Translations under genes and position numbers: made by a program | Notes under the pieces: model-generated | Databases searched by the model: none | Seen by the model: only the letters and a program-made list of their open reading frames with translations | Told to the model about the DNA's origin: nothing | Part shown: positions 37,701-44,676 of the stretch, piece by piece | Position numbering within the stretch: the first letter of the stretch is position 1 | Layout of the letters: each line of letters begins with the position of its first letter | Assembly (NCBI GenBank): GCA_041559015.1 | Contig: JBFFED010000001.1 | Location: forward strand, 80,089-144,088 | DNA: 64,000 nt | Direction: 5' to 3' | DNA from: COMBO-56-21 sp041559015 | Lineage (GTDB): Archaea; Thermoplasmatota; Thermoplasmata; UBA10834

Positions 37701-38365
37701 CTGGTGCCGTAGCGCTCGTTGAGCTCGACCATGACCCTGTTTGGCGCGAGGTCCTCGAGCGATATCAGCGCCCTCTCGGTCCCGCCTATGATGAAGTACC
37801 CGCCGGCGTCGCACAGGTCCTCGCCCTGCTTCACCAGGAACCGTCTCAACTCCTCCTCGTTGGGTTCTCGGTCCGTCTCGATGTTGTCCTTGTGCAGGTT
37901 GCACTTCTTGGACTTGATCATCACTGGCAGGTCTCCGATGTGGACCTTCTCGGGCTCCCTCTCGATGCCGTCCTCGACGACCGTGAACTCCAGGTATATC
38001 GGCGCTGAGTAGTTCAGGTTCCTGAGGCGGGCCTCCATCGGGTAGAGGTCGTGCGTGGCGCCGTTGGCCTCCTTGATGACCGGCCTGCCAACCGATATCG
38101 ACGGCCTGGCGTTGGTGTCGATCTGGCCCGTCTTCGGGTCGCGCCTCCGGCCGATGTAAATCTCGATAATCTTGCCCTCTGTCCTGTCCGGGTCCAGCCT
38201 GATGATGCCCCTCTCGGCCTCGTCGGGAGACGCACGGACGTTGTCCACTATCTTCTGCATCCTGCTGTTCGGATGGTCTATCGTGGGGAGGAAATCGTTG
38301 TATGACGCGATGTGGTGGTTGACGATGCTCCGCTCCCCGAAATAGGTTTCAACAAGTTCTCTCAC
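34775..38365 (-). CDS. rpoB: DNA-directed RNA polymerase subunit B (unsplit)
   Basis: A 1196-residue second-largest subunit in one piece; many methanogens and haloarchaea split it into B' and B'', while Thermoplasmata and crenarchaea keep it whole. Conserved blocks include RDLHPTQWGRLCPNETPEGQ, NCGLVKN, KLRVRDERVPELGDKFASRHGQKG-type text near 950 (here KVKVRDERVPELGDKFASRH) and a C-terminal zinc ribbon CGNPNCGH...CPVCGNN. It follows rpoH by 4 bases. Second gene of the rpoH-B-A1-A2-rpl30e-nusA operon. Confidence 0.98.
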   Translation of the reverse strand: MRELVETYFGERSIVNHHIASYNDFLPTIDHPNSRMQKIVDNVRASPDEAERGIIRLDPDRTEGKIIEIYIGRRRDPKTGQIDTNARPSISVGRPVIKEANGATHDLYPMEARLRNLNYSAPIYLEFTVVEDGIEREPEKVHIGDLPVMIKSKKCNLHKDNIETDREPNEEELRRFLVKQGEDLCDAGGYFIIGGTERALISLEDLAPNRVMVELNERYGTSLHVAKVFSQKEGYRALTLMEKKKDGMLVVSVPAASGQIPLVVLMKALGMESDEAIFKAIVSDPQMANIVYANIEECQNKKLYPPNGIYTTEDAILFLERKFATGQAKEYRAKKVESIIDRSLLPHLGDTADARLKKSIFLGRMARTILELELGHRKEDDKDHYANKRLKLAGDLMEDLFRVAFTNLIKDLKYQLERGYTRKKGLKISSAIRPDLLTHRLLHAFATGNWVGGRAGVSQLLDRTSNMSALSHLRRVTSPLTRSQPHFEARDLHPTQWGRLCPNETPEGQNCGLVKNCALIIDISEGYDDKEVIWLLKDLGVKDVGEQYTTETRVYVNGDLIGLHDKPKELVEEVRQRRRSGLLSSEVNVRFDDNMNEIIINCDEGRLRRPLLVVRHGKTMMTRRHVEEMRSKKLRWSDLIREGVVEWIDAEEEEDTYIAVFAYKTPQNCEHCEKFLSEIDVEWRNPGDDGKVLLECKHCGGTMHVESMLTDLHTHLEVDPMVILGVCSALVPYPEHNSSPRVTMGSGMAKQSLGLSSSNYRIRPDTRSHILHYPQKPLTTTKPMDFVEFNKRPAGQNFVVGILSYHGYNMEDAVVMNKSSVERALGRSTFMRTYRAEERRYPGGQEDHFEIPSPDVRGARADLSYSNLGEDGLISPETAVQGGDVLIGKTSPPRFLEEEADFLTPQKRRETSVTVRPGEMGYVDNVMLTESENGSRLVKVKVRDERVPELGDKFASRHGQKGVVGLLVPQEDMPFTEDGLVPDLLINPHAIPSRMTVAHVLEMIGGKVGSMEGRLIDGTPFSGEREEALRDALVRNGFKHNGKEIMYDGVTGRMIEAEVFVGVIYYQKLHHMVSGKLHVRSRGPVQILTRQPTEGRSRQGGLRFGEMERDCLIGHGAAMVIKDRLLDESDGTLQYVCGNPNCGHIAILDRRGTLRCPVCGNNSKIYQVQTSYAFKLLLDELLSLGVAMRLQLEDLK

Positions 38366-38369
38366 AAGT

Positions 38370-38627
38370 CTACCCCCTTACGACAAGACGATAGCAGACG
38401 CTGACACCGCTTGTCTCGCTCCGCCTGACGACCTTCACAACCATTCCCTCTTCGACCGGGCCTGCGATCGCGTCCAGTGCGCGGATCGCTGGATCACTCA
38501 GTCTCATCTTCGGAAGCTGATCCTTGGTGAGCTTGAGCCCACCCAGTATCTTCTCGGAGTCCTTCTCCGACAGGAGATGATGCTCAGGGACGAGCTCATG
38601 CTCCAACACGTTGAATTCTTCGACCAT
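38370..38627 (-). CDS. rpoH: DNA-directed RNA polymerase subunit H
   Basis: An 85-residue subunit homologous to the C-terminal domain of eukaryotic RPB5: NVLEHELVPEHHLLSEKDSE, LPKMRLSDPAIRALDAIAG and VVRRSETSGVSVCYRLVV. It starts the polymerase operon. The only sequence upstream within 90 bases is the 3' end of the tRNA-Lys gene on the same strand, so tRNA and mRNA may share a primary transcript or the operon has a promoter inside that tRNA. Confidence 0.96.
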   Translation of the reverse strand: MVEEFNVLEHELVPEHHLLSEKDSEKILGGLKLTKDQLPKMRLSDPAIRALDAIAGPVEEGMVVKVVRRSETSGVSVCYRLVVRG

Positions 38628-38728
38628 TTGGATTCACCCCGCAGTCTGAAGGCTGGTCACGGTGCGCATCTTCCCTCGTTTCTCCCCGCACTTGCAGATG
38701 GGTCCGACCGCTGGCGGGCCCGCGGGGA

Positions 38729-38758
38729 TTTCCGAGACTAGTCTGTTAGGCATAGTCA
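38729..38758 (-). other. tRNA-Lys intron 2 (position 59/60, T-loop)
   Basis: 30 nt. Read on the minus strand: T-stem CGGGG/CCCCG as the outer helix, central helix TTCG/CGGA (one T-G wobble), 3-nt bulges AA|T on both strands with cleavage after the second base, and intron helix GACTA/TAGTC with one unpaired T. Removal restores the T-loop TTCGAAT. Confidence 0.8.
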
Positions 38759-38797
38759 TTCGAACCCCGGGCCACCTGCTTAAAAGGCAGATGCTCT

Positions 38798-38837
38798 TTC
38801 TAGGGAGTCTGCGATTTCGAAAATGCATCATACTCCT
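38798..38837 (-). other. tRNA-Lys intron 1 (position 20/21, D-loop)
   Basis: 40 nt. Read on the minus strand: D-stem GCTC/GAGC as the outer helix, a perfect central helix CTAG/CTAG, bulges GT|A and AA|A, and intron helix GGAGT/ACTCC. The bulges and the 4-bp helix have the canonical size for archaeal splicing endonuclease. Splicing restores D-loop AGCTAGGTA. Confidence 0.85.
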
Positions 38838-38910
38838 ACCTAGCTGAGCTACGGGCCCTGGGCGGTGCGGATACCCTAGGCTGCGTTAGCAGGGCGTGTA
38901 GTCGCTTCAG

Positions 38911-38920
38911 GTATATAACA
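38911..38920 (-). promoter_or_regulatory. TATA box of the tRNA-Lys gene
   Basis: Reverse-strand TGTTATATAC lies ~53-62 bases before the tRNA 5' end at 38858, suggesting a short 5' leader removed by RNase P. It may also serve the rpoH operon by read-through. Confidence 0.6.
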
Positions 38921-39106
38921 CTTGTCCGGATTTCAACCTTCTTGTCGGTCAGATGCGATTATCGTATTTATTTCACTGCGATTATCATTTAATCAGTATC
39001 ATAAAATCGTCTTTCTCAGCAACAGTTTTAATCCTTCCCATGGCGCACCATCGGCTCGATGGGCGCATTCGTGTAATGCATATCGTCTTCAGACGATATG
39101 CGGCGG
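38921..39106. other. AT-rich intergenic region with repeats
   Basis: About 185 bases without a gene between the tRNA-Lys promoter and the end of the flavodoxin gene, much more AT-rich than the surroundings. It holds a 10-base direct repeat TGCGATTATC at 38954-38963 and 38977-38986, and a strong inverted repeat at 39078-39101. No open frame is convincing. Confidence 0.6.
39078..39101. repeat. Perfect 11-bp inverted repeat
   Basis: Arms GCATATCGTCT and AGACGATATGC separated by TC. It lies 6 bases beyond the flavodoxin stop codon on the downstream side, so a transcription terminator or RNA 3'-end hairpin is one reading; a protein-binding operator is another. Confidence 0.7.
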
Positions 39107-39598
39107 TCAACGTTTCATTGCCGAGACGAACACGCCCACATGCTCCTTGGTCTGCTCGATCCACCCGTCCGCCAACGGACCCTTTGTATCCTTCACGGCA
39201 ACGTGAAGGACCCTGTCCACCACGTTCAGGCCTCTTGCCCTTGCGAGATCCCTTAGTCTCGGCCCGCCGCTGTAGACCCATTTCTGCACGCTCGCCTTCT
39301 CCTTCTCGTCTGCGGGCTCAGACTGCGGTGGGGCGACCGTCACGAATATCGCAATCGGCTTATTCCTCCAAGACTCGTGGTCGATCTTCTTCACGAACCG
39401 TCTGGCCTTTCTCGAGGCCTTGGCGAATCTGATTGGGGAGCCGATGAACATGAAATCCCCATTCGGCGGTGACTTGTGCTTCTCCCGGAGGCTCCTCAGC
39501 TCTGCGTCGTGGCCATCGGCCGTGATTTGACCCGCTATCGCCTCGGCGACCTTCTTCGTGTTGCCGTAGTATGTGTCGTAGATGACTACTCCCTTCAT
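39107..39598 (-). CDS. Flavodoxin-family protein
   Basis: A 163-residue FMN-binding flavodoxin-fold protein. The phosphate-binding loop is YDTYYGNTKKVAEAI at residues ~7-21 and the second FMN loop includes FIGSPIRFAKASRKARRF. The region VTVAPPQSEPADEKEKA probably covers the isoalloxazine ring. Flavodoxins carry electrons between redox partners, which cannot be named here. A GGAGGGAGG ~10 bases before the ATG is a strong ribosome binding site. It stands alone, divergent from the zinc-ribbon/aEF-1beta pair. Confidence 0.88.
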   Translation of the reverse strand: MKGVVIYDTYYGNTKKVAEAIAGQITADGHDAELRSLREKHKSPPNGDFMFIGSPIRFAKASRKARRFVKKIDHESWRNKPIAIFVTVAPPQSEPADEKEKASVQKWVYSGGPRLRDLARARGLNVVDRVLHVAVKDTKGPLADGWIEQTKEHVGVFVSAMKR

Positions 39599-39687
39599 GA
39601 TGCTCGATCCTCCCTCCGTCGGTCGCTAATCGCTCGTACCTCGAAAGTAGTTTGCGCCACCCGCGGTCCCTCTTCTCTTTACTGCTA

Positions 39688-39699
39688 CTATTATATACG
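39688..39699 (+). promoter_or_regulatory. TATA box of the zinc-ribbon/aEF-1beta operon
   Basis: CTATTATATACG ~36-47 bases before the TTG at 39735, in a locally AT-rich stretch between divergent genes. Confidence 0.65.
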
Positions 39700-39734
39700 G
39701 ATAGTCATTACCTCAGAGCCGAGGTCGAAGTCAC

Positions 39735-39908
39735 TTGATCGCAAGCCAGGAGAAGATATGCACCTCATGCGGAGTGCGTCTTGTCGGTAGGACGGAGACC
39801 ACTTTCCCCTGCCCCAGCTGCGGGCAGGCGCAGATCGGCAGGTGCATGAACTGCAGGGACCAGAGCGTGAAATACAGGTGCCCTGCGTGCGGTTTCGTCG
39901 GGCCTTGA
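39735..39908 (+). CDS. HVO_2753-type zinc ribbon protein
   Basis: A 57-residue protein with four CxxC-type pairs: ICTSCGVRLVG, FPCPSCGQAQIG, RCMNCRDQSVKY and RCPACGFVGP at the C-terminus. This four-pair arrangement and the GFxGP ending are those of the small archaeal zinc-finger family typified by Haloferax HVO_2753, which sits upstream of aEF-1beta in many euryarchaea, as here. The start appears to be TTG 39735 preceded by GAGGTCG. RNA binding is suspected for the family. Confidence 0.85.
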   Translation: MIASQEKICTSCGVRLVGRTETTFPCPSCGQAQIGRCMNCRDQSVKYRCPACGFVGP

Positions 39909-39918
39909 GGTGTTTTCC

Positions 39919-40185
39919 GTGGGAGAGGTAGGTCTTCAGTACAGGGTGCTACCAGAGGGTGTCGAGGTCGACCTCGAGGACCTGAAGAAGAAGATACAGG
40001 GTGCCTTGCCCGCAGGGGCCGCGCTGCGCGCGTCCGAGACGAAGCCGCTCGCGTTCGGGCTGCAGGCACTGCACGTACTAGTTGTGCTCGATGACAAAAA
40101 GGGCGGGGCGGAACAGGTAGAGGCAGCGATAGGCGCAGTACCCGGTGTCCAGAGCGTCGAGATAGTCCAGATGGGGCTCCTCTAG
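39919..40185 (+). CDS. ef1b: Elongation factor 1-beta
   Basis: An 88-residue archaeal aEF-1beta, the nucleotide exchange factor for aEF-1alpha: MGEVGLQYRVLPEGVEVDLE at the N-terminus and ALHVLVVLDDKKGGAEQVEAA then VPGVQSVEIVQMGLL at the end. The start is set at GTG 39919, seven bases after GAGGTG, because it gives the conserved MGxV beginning; a GTG at 39910 is the alternative. Operonic with the zinc ribbon gene 10 bases upstream. Confidence 0.92.
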   Translation: MGEVGLQYRVLPEGVEVDLEDLKKKIQGALPAGAALRASETKPLAFGLQALHVLVVLDDKKGGAEQVEAAIGAVPGVQSVEIVQMGLL

Positions 40186-40289
40186 AACACGGTCGCGGAC
40201 TCCGTCGTCCCACTACCAGTCATTCAGACCTTGAGAGAATCGTAAGAAGGAAAAGGGTTTCACGACCGTTCGGTCGGTCTGTCGAGGCT

Positions 40290-41729
40290 CTACGCTTTCG
40301 GCCGGGGCCTGATGAACTTCGTCTTCATCAGCATCTTCGTCTGGTTCCTCGCCCGTTTGATGTGATACGCAGCAGTGTCGTAGAGTTCCTGTTTGCTGGC
40401 CTTCTTGCGGGCGACGCCTTCGTTGATGGCCGCAATGCCCACTGCGGCTGCCTCTCTGGGGAAGACATCCCACTCGTCCATCGTCGGGACGATATAGGTC
40501 TCCGAGAGCCCGTTGTCCTCGGCCGTCTTCGCAAGCTCCATGACGGCCGCAAGGCACATCGTGTCGCTGATGGTCTTCGCCTTCACGTCGAGCGTGCCCC
40601 TGAATATCCCCGGGAACCCGAGCGAATTGTTGACCTGGTTCGGGAAGTCGGACCTGCCAGTGGCGACGACCTTCGCGCCAGCCTCTAGCGCCTCCCAGGG
40701 CCATATCTCGGGAATCGGGTTGGCCGTGGCGAACACGATGGCGTCGTCCGCCATCCCCTTGATCCACTCAGGCTTCAGGGTCCCTGGGCCGGGCTTCGAT
40801 GCGGCGACGACTATGTCCGCGCCCTTCATGGCGTCGGCCACTGTCCCCACTACCTGCTCCTTGTTGGAGTGCTCGCACATCCAGAGCTTCTCCTTGTACT
40901 CGTTCCTGACCTCGTCGCACCTTCCAAGGTGCAGCGTGCCCTTCGAGTCGCACATGACCATGTTCTCGAACTTGTAGCCCGAAAGGGCCATGATTCTTGA
41001 TATCGCGATGTTCGCCGCGCCAGCGCCGACGCATGCGACCTTCATCTCCGCAGGCTTCTTGCCGACGACCTTGGCGGCGTTGACGGCGCCAGCTGCGACG
41101 ATTGTTCCGGTGCCCTGCTGGTCATCGTGCCAGACTGGTATCTCGCACTCCTTCCTCAGGCGGTCGAGCACGTAGAAGCACTTCGGCTGCGAGATGTCCT
41201 CCAGGTTGACGCCTCCAAGAGACGGTTGGAGTATCTTGACGGTCTCGATGATCTTGTCCGGGTCCTTGGTGCCGAGACAGAGTGGGAAGGCGTCCACGCC
41301 TCCCAGGTACTTGAACAGGAGTGACTTGCCCTCCATGACTGGCATCCCGGCCTCGGGCCCGATATCCCCCAGGCCCAGCACCCTCGTCCCATCGGATATC
41401 ACACCGACTGTGTTCCACCTGTTCGTGTGGATGTAGCTGAGCTCCTTGTCCTTGTTGATCGCCTTGCACGGCTCCGCGACGCCAGGAGTGTACCATATCG
41501 CGAAGGCGCTGAAGTCCCACACCGCGCACTTGGGGACTACCTCGATCTTCCCCTCGTAGAACGGGTGATATATCATCGCGAGCCTAGCGGGCTCGTACGC
41601 CTTCTTCAGGAGCTGGTCGACGGACACCTTCGCCATCGGCTTCGCGGCCTTCTTCGCCTTCTTTGCCGGAGCACTCCTCACGGCCTTCTTCGCGGCCTTC
41701 TTCTTGGCCGGCTTGGACTTCCTTGCCAT
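40290..41729 (-). CDS. maeB: NAD(P)-dependent malic enzyme with lysine-rich tail
   Basis: A 479-residue oxidative decarboxylase that converts malate to pyruvate and CO2 with NAD(P). Malic enzyme motifs are present: AIWYTPGVAEPCKAI, GDIGPEAGMPVMEGKSLLFK, PVWHDDQQGTGTIV and the Rossmann motif VACVGAGAANIAISRIM. The bacterial phosphotransacetylase-like C-terminal domain is absent. The first ~33 residues are an unusual Lys/Ala-rich stretch (MARKSKPAKKKAAKKAVRSA and on) resembling a histone H1-like tail, which is not part of the enzyme fold. Single gene. Confidence 0.93.
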   Translation of the reverse strand: MARKSKPAKKKAAKKAVRSAPAKKAKKAAKPMAKVSVDQLLKKAYEPARLAMIYHPFYEGKIEVVPKCAVWDFSAFAIWYTPGVAEPCKAINKDKELSYIHTNRWNTVGVISDGTRVLGLGDIGPEAGMPVMEGKSLLFKYLGGVDAFPLCLGTKDPDKIIETVKILQPSLGGVNLEDISQPKCFYVLDRLRKECEIPVWHDDQQGTGTIVAAGAVNAAKVVGKKPAEMKVACVGAGAANIAISRIMALSGYKFENMVMCDSKGTLHLGRCDEVRNEYKEKLWMCEHSNKEQVVGTVADAMKGADIVVAASKPGPGTLKPEWIKGMADDAIVFATANPIPEIWPWEALEAGAKVVATGRSDFPNQVNNSLGFPGIFRGTLDVKAKTISDTMCLAAVMELAKTAEDNGLSETYIVPTMDEWDVFPREAAAVGIAAINEGVARKKASKQELYDTAAYHIKRARNQTKMLMKTKFIRPRPKA

Positions 41730-42025
41730 TCGAATCTACCCCTTCATTTGAACTCTTTTCGAAAGTCGTCAGTGCGATTTAGCGTTTCGAACAACTTGGG
41801 CCTTTCCATGTCGCTCGAACTGCAACCCACAGGAATGATTTCGGCAATTAATAGATTGCCTTGTTACAGACTGTCCCCGGCCGGTCCTCCATGGCTCCGG
41901 GAGGGATGTCTGGATGCGGCTAGCGGGGCATACTGCAGGCGACGGTATCAGTCTATTGCCGCTGACAAATCGGCCCCCTTGGAACATTGGTAATAGGGGA
42001 TGTCCATTACGTGGCAGGTTGGAGC
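41730..42025. other. Divergent intergenic region, malic enzyme/deacylase
   Basis: 296 bases between divergent genes. A reverse-strand TATA-like CTATTAATTG near 41848-41857 could serve the malic enzyme gene. Nothing else stands out apart from short AT-rich runs. Confidence 0.4.
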
Positions 42026-42976
42026 ATGTCGGTCAAGGTGTCCAAGAAGGGGATTCGGATTGGAGAGCGCGCTGACGGCAGTGCGTATGTACTCAATGTG
42101 TTGCAGTACAAGGGCTCGGCCGGCCCATCCGTGTTCATAGGCGCAGGTGTACACGGTGACGAGCTCACGGGGATGGCCTCCATCTGGCGGCTGATCGATT
42201 ACCTGAACGGGAAGGCCGTGCGCGGGACGATCACAATCATCCCGTCCATGAACCCTGACGGATTGAACTACAACATCAGGGGGATGCCCGAGGCGGGAGT
42301 GGACCTGAACAGGCTGTACCCGGGGAAATCGACTGGATACATGGCGGAGAGGATAACAGCGAAGATCTGGGAGATCGCCCGGAAGCACGATGTCATCATC
42401 GACCTGCACACGATCGGGAGGGGCATTGCCTTCGTGCTGCTCGACCCGGTGACCGGCGACCTCAAGACGAGGAACGACGAGCTGGCGGAGGCGACCGGGA
42501 TAACCGTGCTTGACGAGTTCGGAGCCGAGGACTACGCCCAGCAGAACCTGGGCGCGAGCTTGGGAGGGGTGGCGTCGACTCACGGGATCCCCTCGCTCAC
42601 AATAGAGCTCGGCGGGTCGAAGGACATCGATTGGGGCACTGTCGAGGCGGGCTATCTGGCGGTCAGGAATGTGCTCGTGCAGGTTGGCTCCATTAAGGGT
42701 ACGCGTACGCCGGTCAAGTCGAGCACGGTCATCCATGAGAAGGGCTACCGCAGGGAGGACGTGTGGTCGGAGAAGGGCGGCCTCCTGGAGTACATGGTGA
42801 AGCTGGGGCAGAAGGTCAAGGCGGGGCAGGTCGTGGCGAAGGTGAGAAGCCCATTCGGCGAGGTCGTCGAGGAGATTAAGATGCCGCAGGATGGTTACGT
42901 GATAGCCCTGAACTCCTTCGAGAACGCTTACACGGGCAGCCCCATCGCAACGATCGCGATCAAGGTGAAGCAGTAG
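42026..42976 (+). CDS. Succinylglutamate desuccinylase/aspartoacylase-family zinc hydrolase
   Basis: A 316-residue M14-like deacylase. Zinc ligands are in GVHGDELTG (His and Glu, near residue 43) and IIDLHTIGRG (His); the substrate-binding arginine fits GVDLNRLYPG, and the catalytic glutamate probably LTIELGGSKD. The C-terminal ~90 residues form a lipoyl-like beta-barrel domain (KLGQKVKAGQVVAKVRSPFG), as in many archaeal members. The physiological substrate is unknown. The ATG at 42026 is used because the upstream open codons lack conservation. Confidence 0.88.
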   Translation: MSVKVSKKGIRIGERADGSAYVLNVLQYKGSAGPSVFIGAGVHGDELTGMASIWRLIDYLNGKAVRGTITIIPSMNPDGLNYNIRGMPEAGVDLNRLYPGKSTGYMAERITAKIWEIARKHDVIIDLHTIGRGIAFVLLDPVTGDLKTRNDELAEATGITVLDEFGAEDYAQQNLGASLGGVASTHGIPSLTIELGGSKDIDWGTVEAGYLAVRNVLVQVGSIKGTRTPVKSSTVIHEKGYRREDVWSEKGGLLEYMVKLGQKVKAGQVVAKVRSPFGEVVEEIKMPQDGYVIALNSFENAYTGSPIATIAIKVKQ

Positions 42977-43023
42977 CCAGCAGGGTCACACATATTATCA
43001 TTGGAAAGCGCTTCTCGCATCGG

Positions 43024-44664
43024 ATGAAAGCGCTGGTGCTCGACGGGTACACTGATGAACCTGCGTGCCTTGGGGTTCCTCCGTTCATATCGCCCAACAC
43101 GAGGCTGGCTTATGGTGCGCTCGCCTCCGCAGGAGCTGAGGTGTCCTATTCGACGATAGACCAGTGGCGCTCGGGCGGACTGAGCACGGAGAGAATCGGT
43201 CTGCTGGCGGTCATACGCAGCATCGCCGTGCCTGGTAAGTACCTCAGGGGCATGCCCGCAAGCGACAGCGAGCTGGCCAGGATAGCTGGGTCCTTCCCTG
43301 GGACGACGGTGGCCAGCCTGGGCGTCGCACAGGGCAGGGCGCCCGCAGCGCTGAGGGATTGCTTCGACCACATCGTCTCGATGGATCTCGATGCCTGCCT
43401 CCACGACCTCGTCAAGACAAGGAGGCTGGAGGACAGGAGGAGGACCCAGGCCGAGTGGAGAGAATGGGCCGTAAGAGGGGCAGAGGCCTGTGCCCATCAC
43501 CCGGACTTCGGCGGCCCCCTGATCGCCGAGGTGCAGATGTACAGGGGATGTGTCAGGTACATCACAGGCGGATGCCGGTTCTGCGTGGAGCCCCTGCTTG
43601 GGGAAGTGCTGTTCAGGGAAGCCGAGGACATACTCGCGGAGGTCAAGGCGCTGACTGGCATCGGCGTGCGCAACTTCAGGCTTGGGGCGCAGTCGTGTGT
43701 GTACTGTTACATGTCGAAGGAGACCGGCTCGTCCGAGAACCCCAGGCCGAACACGAGCGCCGTCAGGAGACTGCTCGAGGGCGTCAAGAAGGGCGCAAAC
43801 CCAGAGGTGTTCCACCTAGACAACGCCAACCCCGCAGTCATCGCGGAGCACCCTGAAGAGTCGCGGGACATCACCAAGGCAATAGTCGAGAATTGCACCA
43901 GCGGGAACGTGCTTGCGTTCGGGCTCGAGTCCGCGGACCCGAAGGTCAGAAAGGCGAACAACCTCAACTCGACCCCCGAACAGACACTGAAGGCGATAAA
44001 GATCATCAACGATATCGGGTCGGTCATAGGGCCCTCCGGCCTACCAACGGTGCTGCCTGGCATCAACTTCGTCTGCGGCCTAGAGGGCGAGACGAGGGAC
44101 ACCTACGACCTGAACCTGGGTTTCCTCAGGGATGTTCTCTCCAGAGGGCTGCTCCTACGTCGAATAAACATCAGGCAGGTGATACCATCCAGATTGGAGT
44201 CCCCGGGTCTGGCTTCGAGAGGCGCATTCATGGACTTCAGGAGGAAGGTCAGGGAGGATATCGACGCAGCCATGCTCGACGCTCTGGTCCCTGACAGGAC
44301 CATCCTCAAGGGTGTGTATGCAGAGGTCCGGGAGGGCGGAAGAACCTTCGGGAGACAGGTCGGGTCATATCCTCTGCTTGTTTCGATCCCCTACCCGATG
44401 ACGATTGGCCAGAAAGCGGACATCGCGGTGACTCGCAGGGGATACAGGAGCGTCTCAGGCGTCGTCCATCCCACGGACGTGAACACCGCGACGCTGTCCA
44501 TGCTGCACGCGATACCCGGGATAGGTAAGAGGCGTGCCGCGACGATTGTGAGGCGCAGGCCTTTCGCGGATGCCGCGCGACTGTGGGGGATCTTCGACGA
44601 TCCGACAGCACTAGAATCGGCGCAGTTTCACCTGACCTGCCTGAACGTAGACAAGAAGCAGTAG
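43024..44664 (+). CDS. Radical SAM protein with C-terminal helix-hairpin-helix
   Basis: A 546-residue protein of the archaeal COG1031-like group. The cluster cysteines are unusually spaced, MYRGCVRYITGGCRFC with Cys176, Cys184 and Cys187 (CX7CX2C), rather than CX3CX2C. A further SCVYCYMSKET motif follows near 235. The TIM-barrel continues through NVLAFGLESADPKV and GINFVCGLEGETRDTY. The last ~60 residues hold a DNA/RNA-binding helix-hairpin-helix, MLHAIPGIGKRRAATIVRRRPF. A nucleic-acid-modifying role is inferred from this domain. It lies 12 bases before priL. Confidence 0.88.
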   Translation: MKALVLDGYTDEPACLGVPPFISPNTRLAYGALASAGAEVSYSTIDQWRSGGLSTERIGLLAVIRSIAVPGKYLRGMPASDSELARIAGSFPGTTVASLGVAQGRAPAALRDCFDHIVSMDLDACLHDLVKTRRLEDRRRTQAEWREWAVRGAEACAHHPDFGGPLIAEVQMYRGCVRYITGGCRFCVEPLLGEVLFREAEDILAEVKALTGIGVRNFRLGAQSCVYCYMSKETGSSENPRPNTSAVRRLLEGVKKGANPEVFHLDNANPAVIAEHPEESRDITKAIVENCTSGNVLAFGLESADPKVRKANNLNSTPEQTLKAIKIINDIGSVIGPSGLPTVLPGINFVCGLEGETRDTYDLNLGFLRDVLSRGLLLRRINIRQVIPSRLESPGLASRGAFMDFRRKVREDIDAAMLDALVPDRTILKGVYAEVREGGRTFGRQVGSYPLLVSIPYPMTIGQKADIAVTRRGYRSVSGVVHPTDVNTATLSMLHAIPGIGKRRAATIVRRRPFADAARLWGIFDDPTALESAQFHLTCLNVDKKQ

Positions 44665-44676
44665 ACAGATTATAGT

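Larger units (their letters stand above)
38715..38858 (-). tRNA. tRNA-Lys (UUU) with two non-canonical introns
   Basis: The spliced 74-nt tRNA has acceptor GGGCCCG/CGGGCCC, D-stem GCTC/GAGC, anticodon stem TCTGC/GCAGG with loop CTTTTAA (anticodon TTT), T-arm CGGGG-TTCGAAT-CCCCG, discriminator G and an encoded CCA. Two insertions interrupt it: 40 nt between positions 20 and 21 in the D-loop and 30 nt between 59 and 60 in the T-loop. Both can be folded as bulge-helix-bulge motifs with 4-bp central helices and 3-nt bulges, the substrate of the archaeal splicing endonuclease. There is no intron at the usual 37/38. All stems are fully paired, so the gene looks functional rather than decayed. Confidence 0.85.

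Noticed and set aside
38634..38831. 65-codon reverse-strand open frame between rpoH and the tRNA, with a CxC motif
   Set aside because: Most of it lies inside the tRNA-Lys gene and its introns; even the shorter ATG start at ~38754 is within the tRNA intron. No family recognised.
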